Source: Thermoanaerobaculum sp. (lineage in GTDB: Bacteria; Acidobacteriota; Thermoanaerobaculia; Multivoradales; UBA5704). From it: 64,000 nt of DNA. The notes beneath the pieces were generated by a model that saw only the letters and a program-made list of their open reading frames with translations, had not been told where the DNA came from and searched no databases. The position numbers and the translations under genes were made by a program. This document shows, piece by piece, positions 57,334-64,000 of the stretch (positions are counted from its first letter, which is position 1; every line of letters begins with the position of its first letter). The stretch covers positions 62,001-126,000 of the forward strand of contig JAJKHS010000080.1 of assembly GCA_021154885.1 (NCBI GenBank), in the 5' to 3' direction.

Positions 57334-59406
57334 ATGACCATCACAAGAACCACACAGAACCAACTTTCGAAGGGCGATTTCGAGGCCATCGAAGGCGAAT
57401 GGCTGGCGCAGCTCGAAAAGGACCCGGCGGATCTCGACTACTTCGTGGGCGTCGCCCGCGCCCTCATCGGCACCGGCGAGGAGTCCCGCGCCAGCTCCCT
57501 GCTCGAGATCCTGGACGATCAGCTCCGCGAGGGGGGCCGCTGGGCCATCCGCCTGCAGCTCCTCAAGCGCGCCGGCGCGCTCTTCCTCCCCGCCGACAAG
57601 CTCCACCCCACCGTCTCCTCCACCCTCGGCAAGCTCTACGGCGACCGCTCCACCTACAAGGCCCTGTACGAAGCCGTGGGGCTCCACCGCGCCCCCACCG
57701 ACATCCCCAAGACCTGGGAGAAGGTCGAGCGCCTGGAGGGGCTCCTGGCCTTCGACGTCGGCACGGTGGTGGCGATGGAGGGCAAGGGCGTGGGCCGGGT
57801 GGTGGAGGCCAACCTGGGGCTGGAGAGCTTCAAAGTGGACTTCGAGCGCATCCGCGGCCTGACCGTGGGCTTCAAGGCCGCGCCCAAGCTGCTGCGCCCC
57901 CTGGCCCCGGACCACGTGCTGCGGCGCAAGCTGGAGCACCCCCAGGCCCTGAAGGTCCTGACCCCGCCCGAGCTGCTGCGCACCACTCTCCAGAGCTACG
58001 ACCGGGCGCTCACCGCCGGCGAGGTGCGCGAAATCCTCGCCGGGATCGTCTCCGAATCGCAGTGGACCGCCTGGTGGGGCGCGGCCCGCAAGCATCCCCA
58101 GGTGGTGGCGAGCGGCGCCGGCGCGCGCCAGACCTACCACTGGGCGGAGAGCAGCGGCGACGCCATGGACTCGGTCTGGAAGGCGTTCGAGAAGGCGTCG
58201 CCGCGGCGCAAGATCGAGCGCCTGAAGCGCGAGGGCGCGCGCGACGCCGGCCTGCGCGACCGCATGGCGGAGAACCTCGCGGAGGTGGCCGAGGCGGCGA
58301 TGGACTCCGATCCCGGGCTCGCCTTCGAGATCTGGTTCGCCATCGAGCGCAGCGGCTCGAAGGTCGCCGGCGATGTCGCCTGGTCGCCCGAGGACCTGCT
58401 GGAGGGGCAACCGCAGCGGGTCTTCGTCGGCATCGAGGACCGGCAACTGCGCGAGCGCGCCTACGCCATGGTGCGCGAGCGGCGGGAGGACTGGCCCGTC
58501 ATCTACCGCGACGCCATGACCCGGGAGCTCGATCCCCGTGCCCTCGACCTGCTGGCCGACGGCCTGGCCCACGGCGCGCCGAAGGAGCTCGACCGCTTCC
58601 TCGACAACCTGCTGGCCCAGCCCCACCGCAACCCGGCGGCCTTCACCTGGATCGCCGAGCGGGCGGCGGTGGACGAGGCGATGCGGACCCGCAACCCCCT
58701 GCGGCTGTTGCAGCAGATCCTCACCGTCCTCAACCGCGACGAGTTCGCCACCTTCCGCGTACGGCTGCTGGTGCTGGCCGAGTCCGGGAGCACACTCCCC
58801 CGCCTGCTCTCCCACCTCACCGAGGACCAGGCGTCGCAGGCCGAGGACGCCATCCAGCGCGCCTCCAACCTCGAGCCCTACCAGCGCGAGCAGCTCGTCA
58901 ACGCCATCCACCTCCGCTTCCAGGGGCTGCGCAAGGAGACCGGCCCGCCGCCCCTCTACGCCACTCCGGACTCGGTGGCGGCCAAGCGCGCCGAGCTCCA
59001 CCAGATCATGACCGTGGAGGTCCCGGCCAACCGCAAGGCCATCGAGGAGGCCCGCGCCATGGGCGACCTGCGGGAGAACTTCGAGTACAAATCGGCCCGC
59101 CAGCGCCACGAGTACCTGAACGCCCGCGCCTTCACCCTCAACGCCGAGCTCTCCCGGGTGCGGATCATCGAGACCGCCGGCACCGACATCACCGAAGCGC
59201 GCATCGGCTCGCGCATCCACCTCCGCAACCCGGGCGGCGGCACGCGGGTGATGACCATCCTCGGCCCCTGGGAGAGCAAGCCCGAGGAGGACGTCATCTC
59301 CTACGAGTCCGACCTGGCGAAGGAGCTGCTGGGTAAGAAGCCGGGCGAGACCGTGGGCGTCGGCGGCGAGAGCTGGGTGATCGAGAAGATCGAGCCGTGG
59401 GTGTAG
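57334..59406 (+). CDS. GreA/GreB-domain protein with large N-terminal extension
   Basis: A 690-residue protein, far longer than GreA (about 160). ATG 57334 follows the repeat element; no ribosome site is seen. Residues 1-530 are mostly alpha-helical with TPR-like text (FEAIEGEWLAQLEKDPADLD) and a basic/beta patch (VGTVVAMEGKGVGRVVEANL). The final 130 residues are a GreA-type module: coiled coil with the acidic tip MGDLRENFEYKSARQRHEYL, then the C-terminal domain (GSRIHLRNPGGGTRVMTILG). The tip acidic residues needed to stimulate RNA polymerase transcript cleavage are kept. Probably targets RNA polymerase, with the extension binding other partners. Confidence 0.85.
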   Translation: MTITRTTQNQLSKGDFEAIEGEWLAQLEKDPADLDYFVGVARALIGTGEESRASSLLEILDDQLREGGRWAIRLQLLKRAGALFLPADKLHPTVSSTLGKLYGDRSTYKALYEAVGLHRAPTDIPKTWEKVERLEGLLAFDVGTVVAMEGKGVGRVVEANLGLESFKVDFERIRGLTVGFKAAPKLLRPLAPDHVLRRKLEHPQALKVLTPPELLRTTLQSYDRALTAGEVREILAGIVSESQWTAWWGAARKHPQVVASGAGARQTYHWAESSGDAMDSVWKAFEKASPRRKIERLKREGARDAGLRDRMAENLAEVAEAAMDSDPGLAFEIWFAIERSGSKVAGDVAWSPEDLLEGQPQRVFVGIEDRQLRERAYAMVRERREDWPVIYRDAMTRELDPRALDLLADGLAHGAPKELDRFLDNLLAQPHRNPAAFTWIAERAAVDEAMRTRNPLRLLQQILTVLNRDEFATFRVRLLVLAESGSTLPRLLSHLTEDQASQAEDAIQRASNLEPYQREQLVNAIHLRFQGLRKETGPPPLYATPDSVAAKRAELHQIMTVEVPANRKAIEEARAMGDLRENFEYKSARQRHEYLNARAFTLNAELSRVRIIETAGTDITEARIGSRIHLRNPGGGTRVMTILGPWESKPEEDVISYESDLAKELLGKKPGETVGVGGESWVIEKIEPWV

Positions 59407-59467
59407 GGGTCCCGGCTCCGAGCGGAGTGGTGACGGAGAAACCCGGAAAAAATTTGAGGATGTACGA

Positions 59468-60658
59468 CTAGTATCTGAAGACCGCCGCCATCGCCTGGCC
59501 GTCCGGCACCTCGGCTTGAGGCACGGCGTAGACCGTCCCTCGGTTGAGGAAGGTCTGCACGGCGGCCCGGTCGAGCAGGTCCTCGCTGCCGTTGCGCTGC
59601 GCGGTCTGATCCTCCTGGAGGCGGACCGCTCGCTGGTCGGCGTCGTAGGTGCCCCAGAGGCGCACGCCCCGGGCCACGAACAGGGTGTCCACCCGGCCGT
59701 CGTGGGCCGCGGGGAGGATCTCCTCGTAGCGGCTGCTGGCGCGGCCGGTGCCCACGAGATCGAAGTAGCGGTCGGCCGCCTTCCGGCGCTCCGCGTGGAA
59801 GACGGGCTCGACGATCTCCCAGGCGGTGTCCCGCAGCTCCTCCGGCGACAGCCCATCGGCATTACCGGGGAGGCCGTCGGCCAGCACCCGCGGGAGCTCC
59901 GCGGCGTCCTTGTACAGCGGCAGCAGATACTCGACGCCGGCCAGGACGATCGGGACGTCGCGGTCCAGGTGCCTGGCCAGGGCCTTGTCGGCGCTCCGGA
60001 AAAACTCGCGGATCTCGGTCTTGAGGTCGTCCTCGCTCGGGCCGTGGGTGGGCAGGATGGGCGACCGGCCCACGATCTTGGCGCTGGGCCGGGGGTGGAA
60101 CCGGTCGAAGCGGCTGACGCCGCCCAGCGCCTCGGCGAGGCTGCGGGGTACGCCGGGCAGCTCCAGCTCCTCCGCCGCGTGGCGGGTCGCGGCGATCAGG
60201 CGGAGGTTCTTGAGACTCAGGGCCAGGATGTAAAAACGTCCATCGCCGGAGAGCAACGAGAAGAGCGGCTTCAGGTGGAAACGGGTCTCCACCACGGCCA
60301 GCTCGTCGAGCTCGAGCGGCAGGCCGTAGGTGCGGAACAGCTCCGGGGAGCGGAAGACGGCCAGGCCGTCGCTCGGGGTCCGCCAGAAGGCGGGATCGTC
60401 GAGCAGGCCGCGCAAGGGCTCCAGCAGCTCGCCGGCCGTGCCGTTGGGGAGCGCCATCCCCTGGAGCCGCTCCTCCAGGGAACGCAGCAGGTTCTTGAAC
60501 CGGATGGGGTTCTGCTGCGTCTGCGCGCCGGCCCGGATAGTGGGCATATAGAGAGAAAGGCAGGGACGCCCGGGGACCTGAAGGAGATCCTGGATGTCCT
60601 CGCGGCTGATCGGCCTCCCCGTGGAAACCTGGACGTCGTCTTGGGTGAGCAATGCCAT
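59468..60658 (-). CDS. baeRF-type (bacterial archaeo-eukaryotic release factor) family protein
   Basis: A 396-residue protein started at ATG 60658, with a full AGGAGGTGA site 5 bp before it. The pattern ISREDIQDLLQVPGRPCLSLY, LFRTYGLPLELDELAVVETRF and the later VFHAERRKAADRYFDL match the large baeRF proteins, which share a fold with aRF1/eRF1 release factors. They are thought to act on stalled ribosomes or in stress, without proof. Monocistronic, with repeats upstream. Confidence 0.75.
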   Translation of the reverse strand: MALLTQDDVQVSTGRPISREDIQDLLQVPGRPCLSLYMPTIRAGAQTQQNPIRFKNLLRSLEERLQGMALPNGTAGELLEPLRGLLDDPAFWRTPSDGLAVFRSPELFRTYGLPLELDELAVVETRFHLKPLFSLLSGDGRFYILALSLKNLRLIAATRHAAEELELPGVPRSLAEALGGVSRFDRFHPRPSAKIVGRSPILPTHGPSEDDLKTEIREFFRSADKALARHLDRDVPIVLAGVEYLLPLYKDAAELPRVLADGLPGNADGLSPEELRDTAWEIVEPVFHAERRKAADRYFDLVGTGRASSRYEEILPAAHDGRVDTLFVARGVRLWGTYDADQRAVRLQEDQTAQRNGSEDLLDRAAVQTFLNRGTVYAVPQAEVPDGQAMAAVFRY

Positions 60659-60775
60659 GGGGGTCACCTCCTGGGGGAGTGGACGATCCCGGCGCCGGAG
60701 CGCCGTCGGGATGCTGTCCAAAGCCAGCAAGGCCCGTGCCGCGAAGCCGGGCCCATGGCCTTACCGAGTCGCTGG

Positions 60776-60965
60776 CCCTCATCACCCCGGCCCTCTTCTC
60801 CCAGCCTCCCCCCCGTCCGCCGGGAGAAGAGGGAGGGTTAGTCTGAAACAAGCAGAAGCAAGAACCCCCCGGGAGCGCCGGCGTCTCGCCGGCCACTTAC
60901 TCCGTTTTTTCTTGAAGCCCGCTCTCTCCCGGCGCCTGGGGGAGGCTGGGAGAGAGAGGGTTAGG
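60776..60965. repeat. Inverted pair of GC-rich hairpin repeats
   Basis: CCCTCATCACCCCGGCCCTC at 60776 begins a hairpin (CTCTTCTCCC / GGGAGAAGAG) ending near 60836. A second copy lies inverted at about 60916-60962 (CTCTCTCCCGGCGCCTGGGG). The two form a larger inverted repeat. This and a short unremarkable stretch fill the 317 bp between the baeRF and Cys-rich genes. Confidence 0.65.
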
Positions 60966-60975
60966 AGAGCTTCTT

Positions 60976-61197
60976 CTAATCCGGCGGCGGCACGCAGTTG
61001 GTGACGCAGGTGCCGCAGGTCTCGGTCCGCCGGGTGCCGCAGACCACCACCCTGCAGGGCTGGGACTTCGGGGTGGGGGTGTTGCAGGTCTTGCACATGC
61101 CGAAGAGAAAGCACGCGTCCGATTTCGCCGGGCGGGTCGCGGCCGCGGCGGTGAGAAGGAACGCACAGGCGAGCAGCAGGGCCCTGGTCTTCTTCAT
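60976..61197 (-). CDS. Small secreted Cys-rich protein
   Basis: A 73-residue protein. I start at ATG 61197, nine bases after GGAGG; ATG 61203 is a possible alternative but sits too near the site. Signal peptide 1-28 (LLLACAFLLTAAAATRP). The mature chain has eight cysteines in 45 residues, with GMCKTCN, PCRVVVCG and CGTCVTNCVPPPD. A disulfide-rich or metal-binding exported peptide, unknown. Spacing differs from the 16276-16758 pair. Confidence 0.65.
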   Translation of the reverse strand: MKKTRALLLACAFLLTAAAATRPAKSDACFLFGMCKTCNTPTPKSQPCRVVVCGTRRTETCGTCVTNCVPPPD

Positions 61198-61304
61198 CGT
61201 CATTCGCCTCCATGGGAGAGGAGACCTCGCCATTGGGGTCCCCCAAAGACAGTGCATCGAATGCGGCAGGCCGGGACCCGCCCCCCAGCTACAATCCCCC
61301 CGCC

Positions 61305-61418
61305 ATGGGCGAACGCATCCTGATCGTCGACGACGAGGCGGGGATCCGGTCCTCTCTCGCGAGCATCGAGCGGCTGATGATCATGGTGCCGGGCGACGGC
61401 GACCGGAGCCCTGTGTAG
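61305..61418 (+). pseudogene. Response-regulator N-terminal fragment
   Basis: A 37-codon frame. The first 19 residues (GERILIVDDEAGIRSSLA) are the start of a receiver domain, with the conserved DDE. Then the text becomes unrelated and stops at 61418, where the 21-bp tandem array begins. A TACAAT box (61290-61295) lies 9 bp before the ATG, so the intact gene was probably leaderless. The remaining gene, perhaps 400 codons if of the NtrC type, is missing. Confidence 0.6.
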
Positions 61419-61648
61419 AGGCTCGCGATCCCTGTGTAAGGCTTCGCGAAGCCCGGGCCGGGCATGGCCAGGCCCGGAGCGGGCTTCGCGAAATCTCGTA
61501 ACGGCCCCGCGAAGCCCGGCGCAGGCATCGCGAAGCCCGGAGCGGGCCTCACGAAATCTCGTAACGGCATCGCGAAGCCCGGCACGGGAATCGCGAGGCC
61601 CGGAGCAGGCTTCGCGAAACCCGTCACAGGTCTCGCGCAAGCCTTTGC
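61418..61648. repeat. Exact 21-bp tandem array, 11 units
   Basis: Eleven units with consensus GGGCWTCGCGAARCCCGGAGC start at 61418 and repeat every 21 bp without slippage to 61648. Some units carry the variant ATCTCGTAAC in their second half (61490s and 61550s). The core TTCGCGAA is self-complementary. Both strands are open in frame as seven-residue repeats (for example AKPGAGI on the plus strand), an effect of the period. It lies between the response-regulator fragment and the ABC transporter genes. Confidence 0.9.
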
Positions 61649-61658
61649 GCGCTCCCCG

Positions 61659-62480
61659 TCAGAGGCTCCGCCGCGGGATCTTCTTGAAGCCGTACGCCGC
61701 CACCAGCAGCACCGCTCCCAGCAGGATGATCGCCGGCCCGGATGGCAGGTCGTAGTAGAAGGAGAGGACCAGCCCGCCCAGGGTGATCGAGACGCCGGTC
61801 AGCACCGAGCCGGCGAGCACGGCCTTCAGGTCCCGCCACAGCATCAGGCTGATGACCGAGGGGATGGTCAGCAGCGCGACCACCAGGATGATCCCCACCA
61901 CCTGGATCAGGATCACCACCGAGAGGGCGATCATGGTCAGCAGCAGCGACATCAGGAACCGCACCCGCACCCCCCGCACCCGGGCGAACACCTCGTCGAA
62001 GGACACGGCCACGATCCCCTTGAAGAAGAGGAAGAGGATGGCCAGCACCGAGACCGCCAGCGCCAGGATCACCTTGAGATCGTGATGCGACACCAGGAGG
62101 ATGTTGCCGAAGAGGTAGGTCATCAGGTTCGGCGCGTAGCCCGGGGTCTTGTAAACGAAGACCACGCCCACCGCCATGCCCACCGCCCACAGGACGCCGA
62201 TCAGGGCATCGTAGGAGCGGATGGTCTCGCGGTCCACCGCCCCGAGGGCGAGGGCGCAGACCAGGGCCACGGGGATGGCGCCCAGCAGCGGGTCGATCCC
62301 CAGATAGAAGCAGACCCCCATCCCGCCGAAGGCGGCGTGGCTGATGCCGTCGCTGATGAAGGCCAGCCGCTTGACCACCACGAAGGTGCCGATGACGCCG
62401 CACAGCACGCTCGCCAGCACCCCGGCGATCAGGGCGTTGCGCATGAAGTCGTAGGAGAGGGCCTCCAGGAAGCTGGGCAA
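61659..62480 (-). CDS. znuB: Metal (zinc-type) ABC transporter permease, ABC-3 family
   Basis: A 273-residue protein with about eight membrane helices. Family text: FIGSFVVVKRLAFISDGISHA-like (here TFVVVKRLAFISDGISHAAF), YLFGNILLVSHHDLKVI and LVVALLTIPSVISLML. ABC-3 permeases move Zn2+ or Mn2+ inward. It is 13 bp after the ATPase gene. Note that the last codons border the 21-bp array. Confidence 0.92.
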   Translation of the reverse strand: MPSFLEALSYDFMRNALIAGVLASVLCGVIGTFVVVKRLAFISDGISHAAFGGMGVCFYLGIDPLLGAIPVALVCALALGAVDRETIRSYDALIGVLWAVGMAVGVVFVYKTPGYAPNLMTYLFGNILLVSHHDLKVILALAVSVLAILFLFFKGIVAVSFDEVFARVRGVRVRFLMSLLLTMIALSVVILIQVVGIILVVALLTIPSVISLMLWRDLKAVLAGSVLTGVSITLGGLVLSFYYDLPSGPAIILLGAVLLVAAYGFKKIPRRSL

Positions 62481-62493
62481 GGCGGGGCTCCGG

Positions 62494-63288
62494 TCAGCGG
62501 CGGTGCTCGGGAGGGGGCTCGTCGTGGTGGTGATCCAGCACGCGGTGGGGCACGCCGTGGGTGACGAGCTCCACCGGACAGCCGTAGACCTCCTCCATCA
62601 CCTCCCGGGAGAGGTCGGGGTCGCCGTGGTAGAAGAGCCGGCGGTTGATGCAGGCGATGCGGCTCACCATGGGTGCGAAGGAGGTCACGTCGTGGGTGAC
62701 CACGACGATGGGGATGGTGCGGTTCAAGTCCGCCAGCAGCTCGCGCAGCGTCTCCCGCGACTCGGCGTCGATGGAGGCCGTGGGCTCGTCGAGGAAGAGG
62801 ACGTCGGGCGAGGAGACCAGGGCGCGGGCGATGAGCGCCCGCTGGAGTTGGCCGCCGGAGACCTCGGCCACGTGGGCGCGGGCCAGGGGCTCGAGGTGGA
62901 GCCGCTCCAGCGCCTGGTCGGCGGCGGCGCGGTCGGCGCGGCTGTAGGGGCGCAGGAGGTTGCGGCGCCCGAGGCGGCCCATCAGCACCATGTCCCCCAG
63001 GCGCAGGGGAAAATCCTTGTCGAAGGTGGAGAACTGGGGGACGTAGCCCAGGCGTCCTCGGGGGTCCCGGGGGTCTCCCCCTGAAGGGAGATGGAAGATC
63101 ACCTCGCCGGACCATGGGCGGACGAGCCCCAGGATCACCTTCAGCAGGGTCGTCTTGCCGCCGCCGTTGGGGCCGATGACGGCGAGGAAGTCGCGCGGCT
63201 CGACGTTCAGGTCCACGTGATCGAGCACCACCTCCCGGCCATAGCCGAAGGTGACGCCGCGGACCTCGATCAAGGGCGTGTCAGGCAT
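62494..63288 (-). CDS. znuC: Metal (zinc-type) ABC transporter ATP-binding protein
   Basis: A 264-residue ATPase. Walker A is GPNGGGKTTLLK, the signature is EVSGGQLQRALIARAL and Walker B is VLFLDEPTASID, with the switch histidine in VVVTHDVTSFA. The N-terminal half matches ZnuC-type ATPases. It overlaps the binding-protein gene by 8 bp. Confidence 0.94.
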   Translation of the reverse strand: MPDTPLIEVRGVTFGYGREVVLDHVDLNVEPRDFLAVIGPNGGGKTTLLKVILGLVRPWSGEVIFHLPSGGDPRDPRGRLGYVPQFSTFDKDFPLRLGDMVLMGRLGRRNLLRPYSRADRAAADQALERLHLEPLARAHVAEVSGGQLQRALIARALVSSPDVLFLDEPTASIDAESRETLRELLADLNRTIPIVVVTHDVTSFAPMVSRIACINRRLFYHGDPDLSREVMEEVYGCPVELVTHGVPHRVLDHHHDEPPPEHRR

Positions 63289-64000
63289 GGCTCAACGCCT
63301 CGCCGAGCTCGCGGGTGACCCGGCGGAGGTTGCCGAGCCAGTCCCGCTCCTGGGGATCGGCGATCACCACGCTCCCGCCCGCCGCGTCGGCGATGACCTG
63401 GGCGCTCTTGCGGGGGAAGCCGCGCTGCACGAAGATGACCTTGACGCCGTCCCGCCGCGCCTCGTCGATCAGCCGGATGAGGCGCTGAGCGCTCGGCTCC
63501 TTCCCCTCGCCCTCGATGGCCACCTGCTGCAGGCCGTACTCATGGGCGAAGTACCCCCAGGTCGGGTGGTAGACCATGAACCGGCTGCCGCGGAAGGGGC
63601 CGAGCTCGGCGCGGACCTCGCGGTCGAGGGCGGCGACGTCGGCCTCGAAGCGGTCCAGATTGGCGCGGTACTCGGCGGCGTGGGCGGGGTCGATCCGCTC
63701 CAGGGCCGCGGCGATGTTGCGGGCCGCCACCGCCACCGTCGCCGGCGCGACCCAGACGTGGGGATCGCCGGCCCCCCCGGAATGGCCATGGCCCTCCTCG
63801 TCCGCCCCCTCGCCCTCCCCGGCGAGGAGCGGCATCCCCCGCGACATGTCCACCACCTGCAGGCCGGGCAGGGTCTTGAGGAACGGGAAGAGCTGGATGC
63901 GCTCGAACTCGAAGGCCGGATGCCCCACGGCCACGTACAGCCGCGCCCGCGAGAGAGCCACGATCTGGCGCGGCGTCAGCGGATAGTCGACGTGGGAGTA
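63281..64000 (-). CDS. znuA: Metal (zinc-type) ABC transporter substrate-binding protein (5' end outside window)
   Basis: The last 239 codons are in the window; the gene continues past the right edge, so the signal peptide and first metal ligands are not seen. Visible parts fit the cluster A-I metal-binding family: AVGHPAFEFERIQLFP, a His/Glu/Asp-rich loop (ADEEGHGHSGGAGDPHVW) that suggests zinc, FMVYHPTWGYFAHEYGL and the C-terminal IFVQRGFPRKSAQVIADAAG. First gene of a znuA-znuC-znuB operon. Confidence 0.9.
   Translation of the reverse strand, partial: YSHVDYPLTPRQIVALSRARLYVAVGHPAFEFERIQLFPFLKTLPGLQVVDMSRGMPLLAGEGEGADEEGHGHSGGAGDPHVWVAPATVAVAARNIAAALERIDPAHAAEYRANLDRFEADVAALDREVRAELGPFRGSRFMVYHPTWGYFAHEYGLQQVAIEGEGKEPSAQRLIRLIDEARRDGVKVIFVQRGFPRKSAQVIADAAGGSVVIADPQERDWLGNLRRVTRELGEALSHA

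Noticed and set aside
61464-61640. Repeat protein encoded by the 21-bp array (seven-residue repeats on either strand)
   Set aside because: Both strands are open because the period is a multiple of three; no ribosome site or conserved ends. The frames run into neighbouring genes in antisense.

Overview
This is a high-GC bacterial window of 64 kb that most resembles Acidobacteriota, probably class Thermoanaerobaculia. The lineage call is an inference. It rests on an acidobacterial-type VWFA-related protein (51332-52441), a giant PD40-propeller serine/threonine kinase, dense short-repeat intergenic DNA, many GTG/TTG starts and overlapping stop/start codons. There is one tRNA gene, tRNA-Pro(CGG), and no rRNA or CRISPR array.

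Layout. 1-3944: a NACHT NTPase cut by the left edge, a frameshifted Uma2-type gene, a methyltransferase, a DUF481 barrel protein and a small Cys-rich secreted protein. 3997-16056: twelve minus-strand genes in one tight operon, in transcription order a XoxF-like PQQ (probably lanthanide) alcohol dehydrogenase lipoprotein, a XoxJ-like binding protein, a cytochrome c, caa3-type oxidase subunits II, I and III, a small membrane protein, CtaG, a second cytochrome c, a second binding protein, a YncE-like beta-propeller and a TonB-dependent receptor. I read it as a self-contained alcohol-oxidising respiratory unit with its own cofactor-uptake receptor. Subunit I lacks the standard D-channel Asp and K-channel Lys.

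16276-23198: two paralogous small secreted peptides, a PIN toxin-antitoxin pair, a nitronate monooxygenase remnant, two DUF427 genes flanking an EgtB-like ergothioneine synthase, a degenerate 20-21 bp tandem array, a stress-envelope trio (DUF3618, holin-like YqjE type, LEA-like) and a small twin-Cys protein. 23314-29854: a kinase with two complete catalytic domains, a wax ester synthase/DGAT, and AMMECR1 with MEMO.

29946-40099: an eight-gene chemosensory operon with the composition of the Wsp surface-sensing system (CheR-TPR, REC-GGDEF, CheB, hybrid CheA, two CheW, two chemoreceptors), which should end in cyclic di-GMP production. 40324-51185: a 35-bp perfect inverted-repeat element, a FadL-like lipid porin, an M20 peptidase, tRNA-Pro, an Rpn nuclease, a secreted peptide with a TPR/zinc-finger-like protein, long-chain acyl-CoA synthetase and FadJ. 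FadL, acyl-CoA synthetase, FadJ and wax synthase together suggest fatty-acid uptake, beta-oxidation and storage.

51332-64000: the VWFA protein, a geranylgeranyl-reductase-like flavoprotein, a RodZ-like/repeat/J-domain/PP2C operon, a GreA domain fused to a large N-terminal region, a baeRF protein, a Cys-rich secreted peptide, a response-regulator fragment running into an exact 21-bp tandem array, and a zinc-type ABC transporter (permease, ATPase, partial binding protein). Intergenic repeats fall into three families: GC-rich hairpin elements, 9-bp GGGAC-type repeats, and 20-21 bp tandem arrays.
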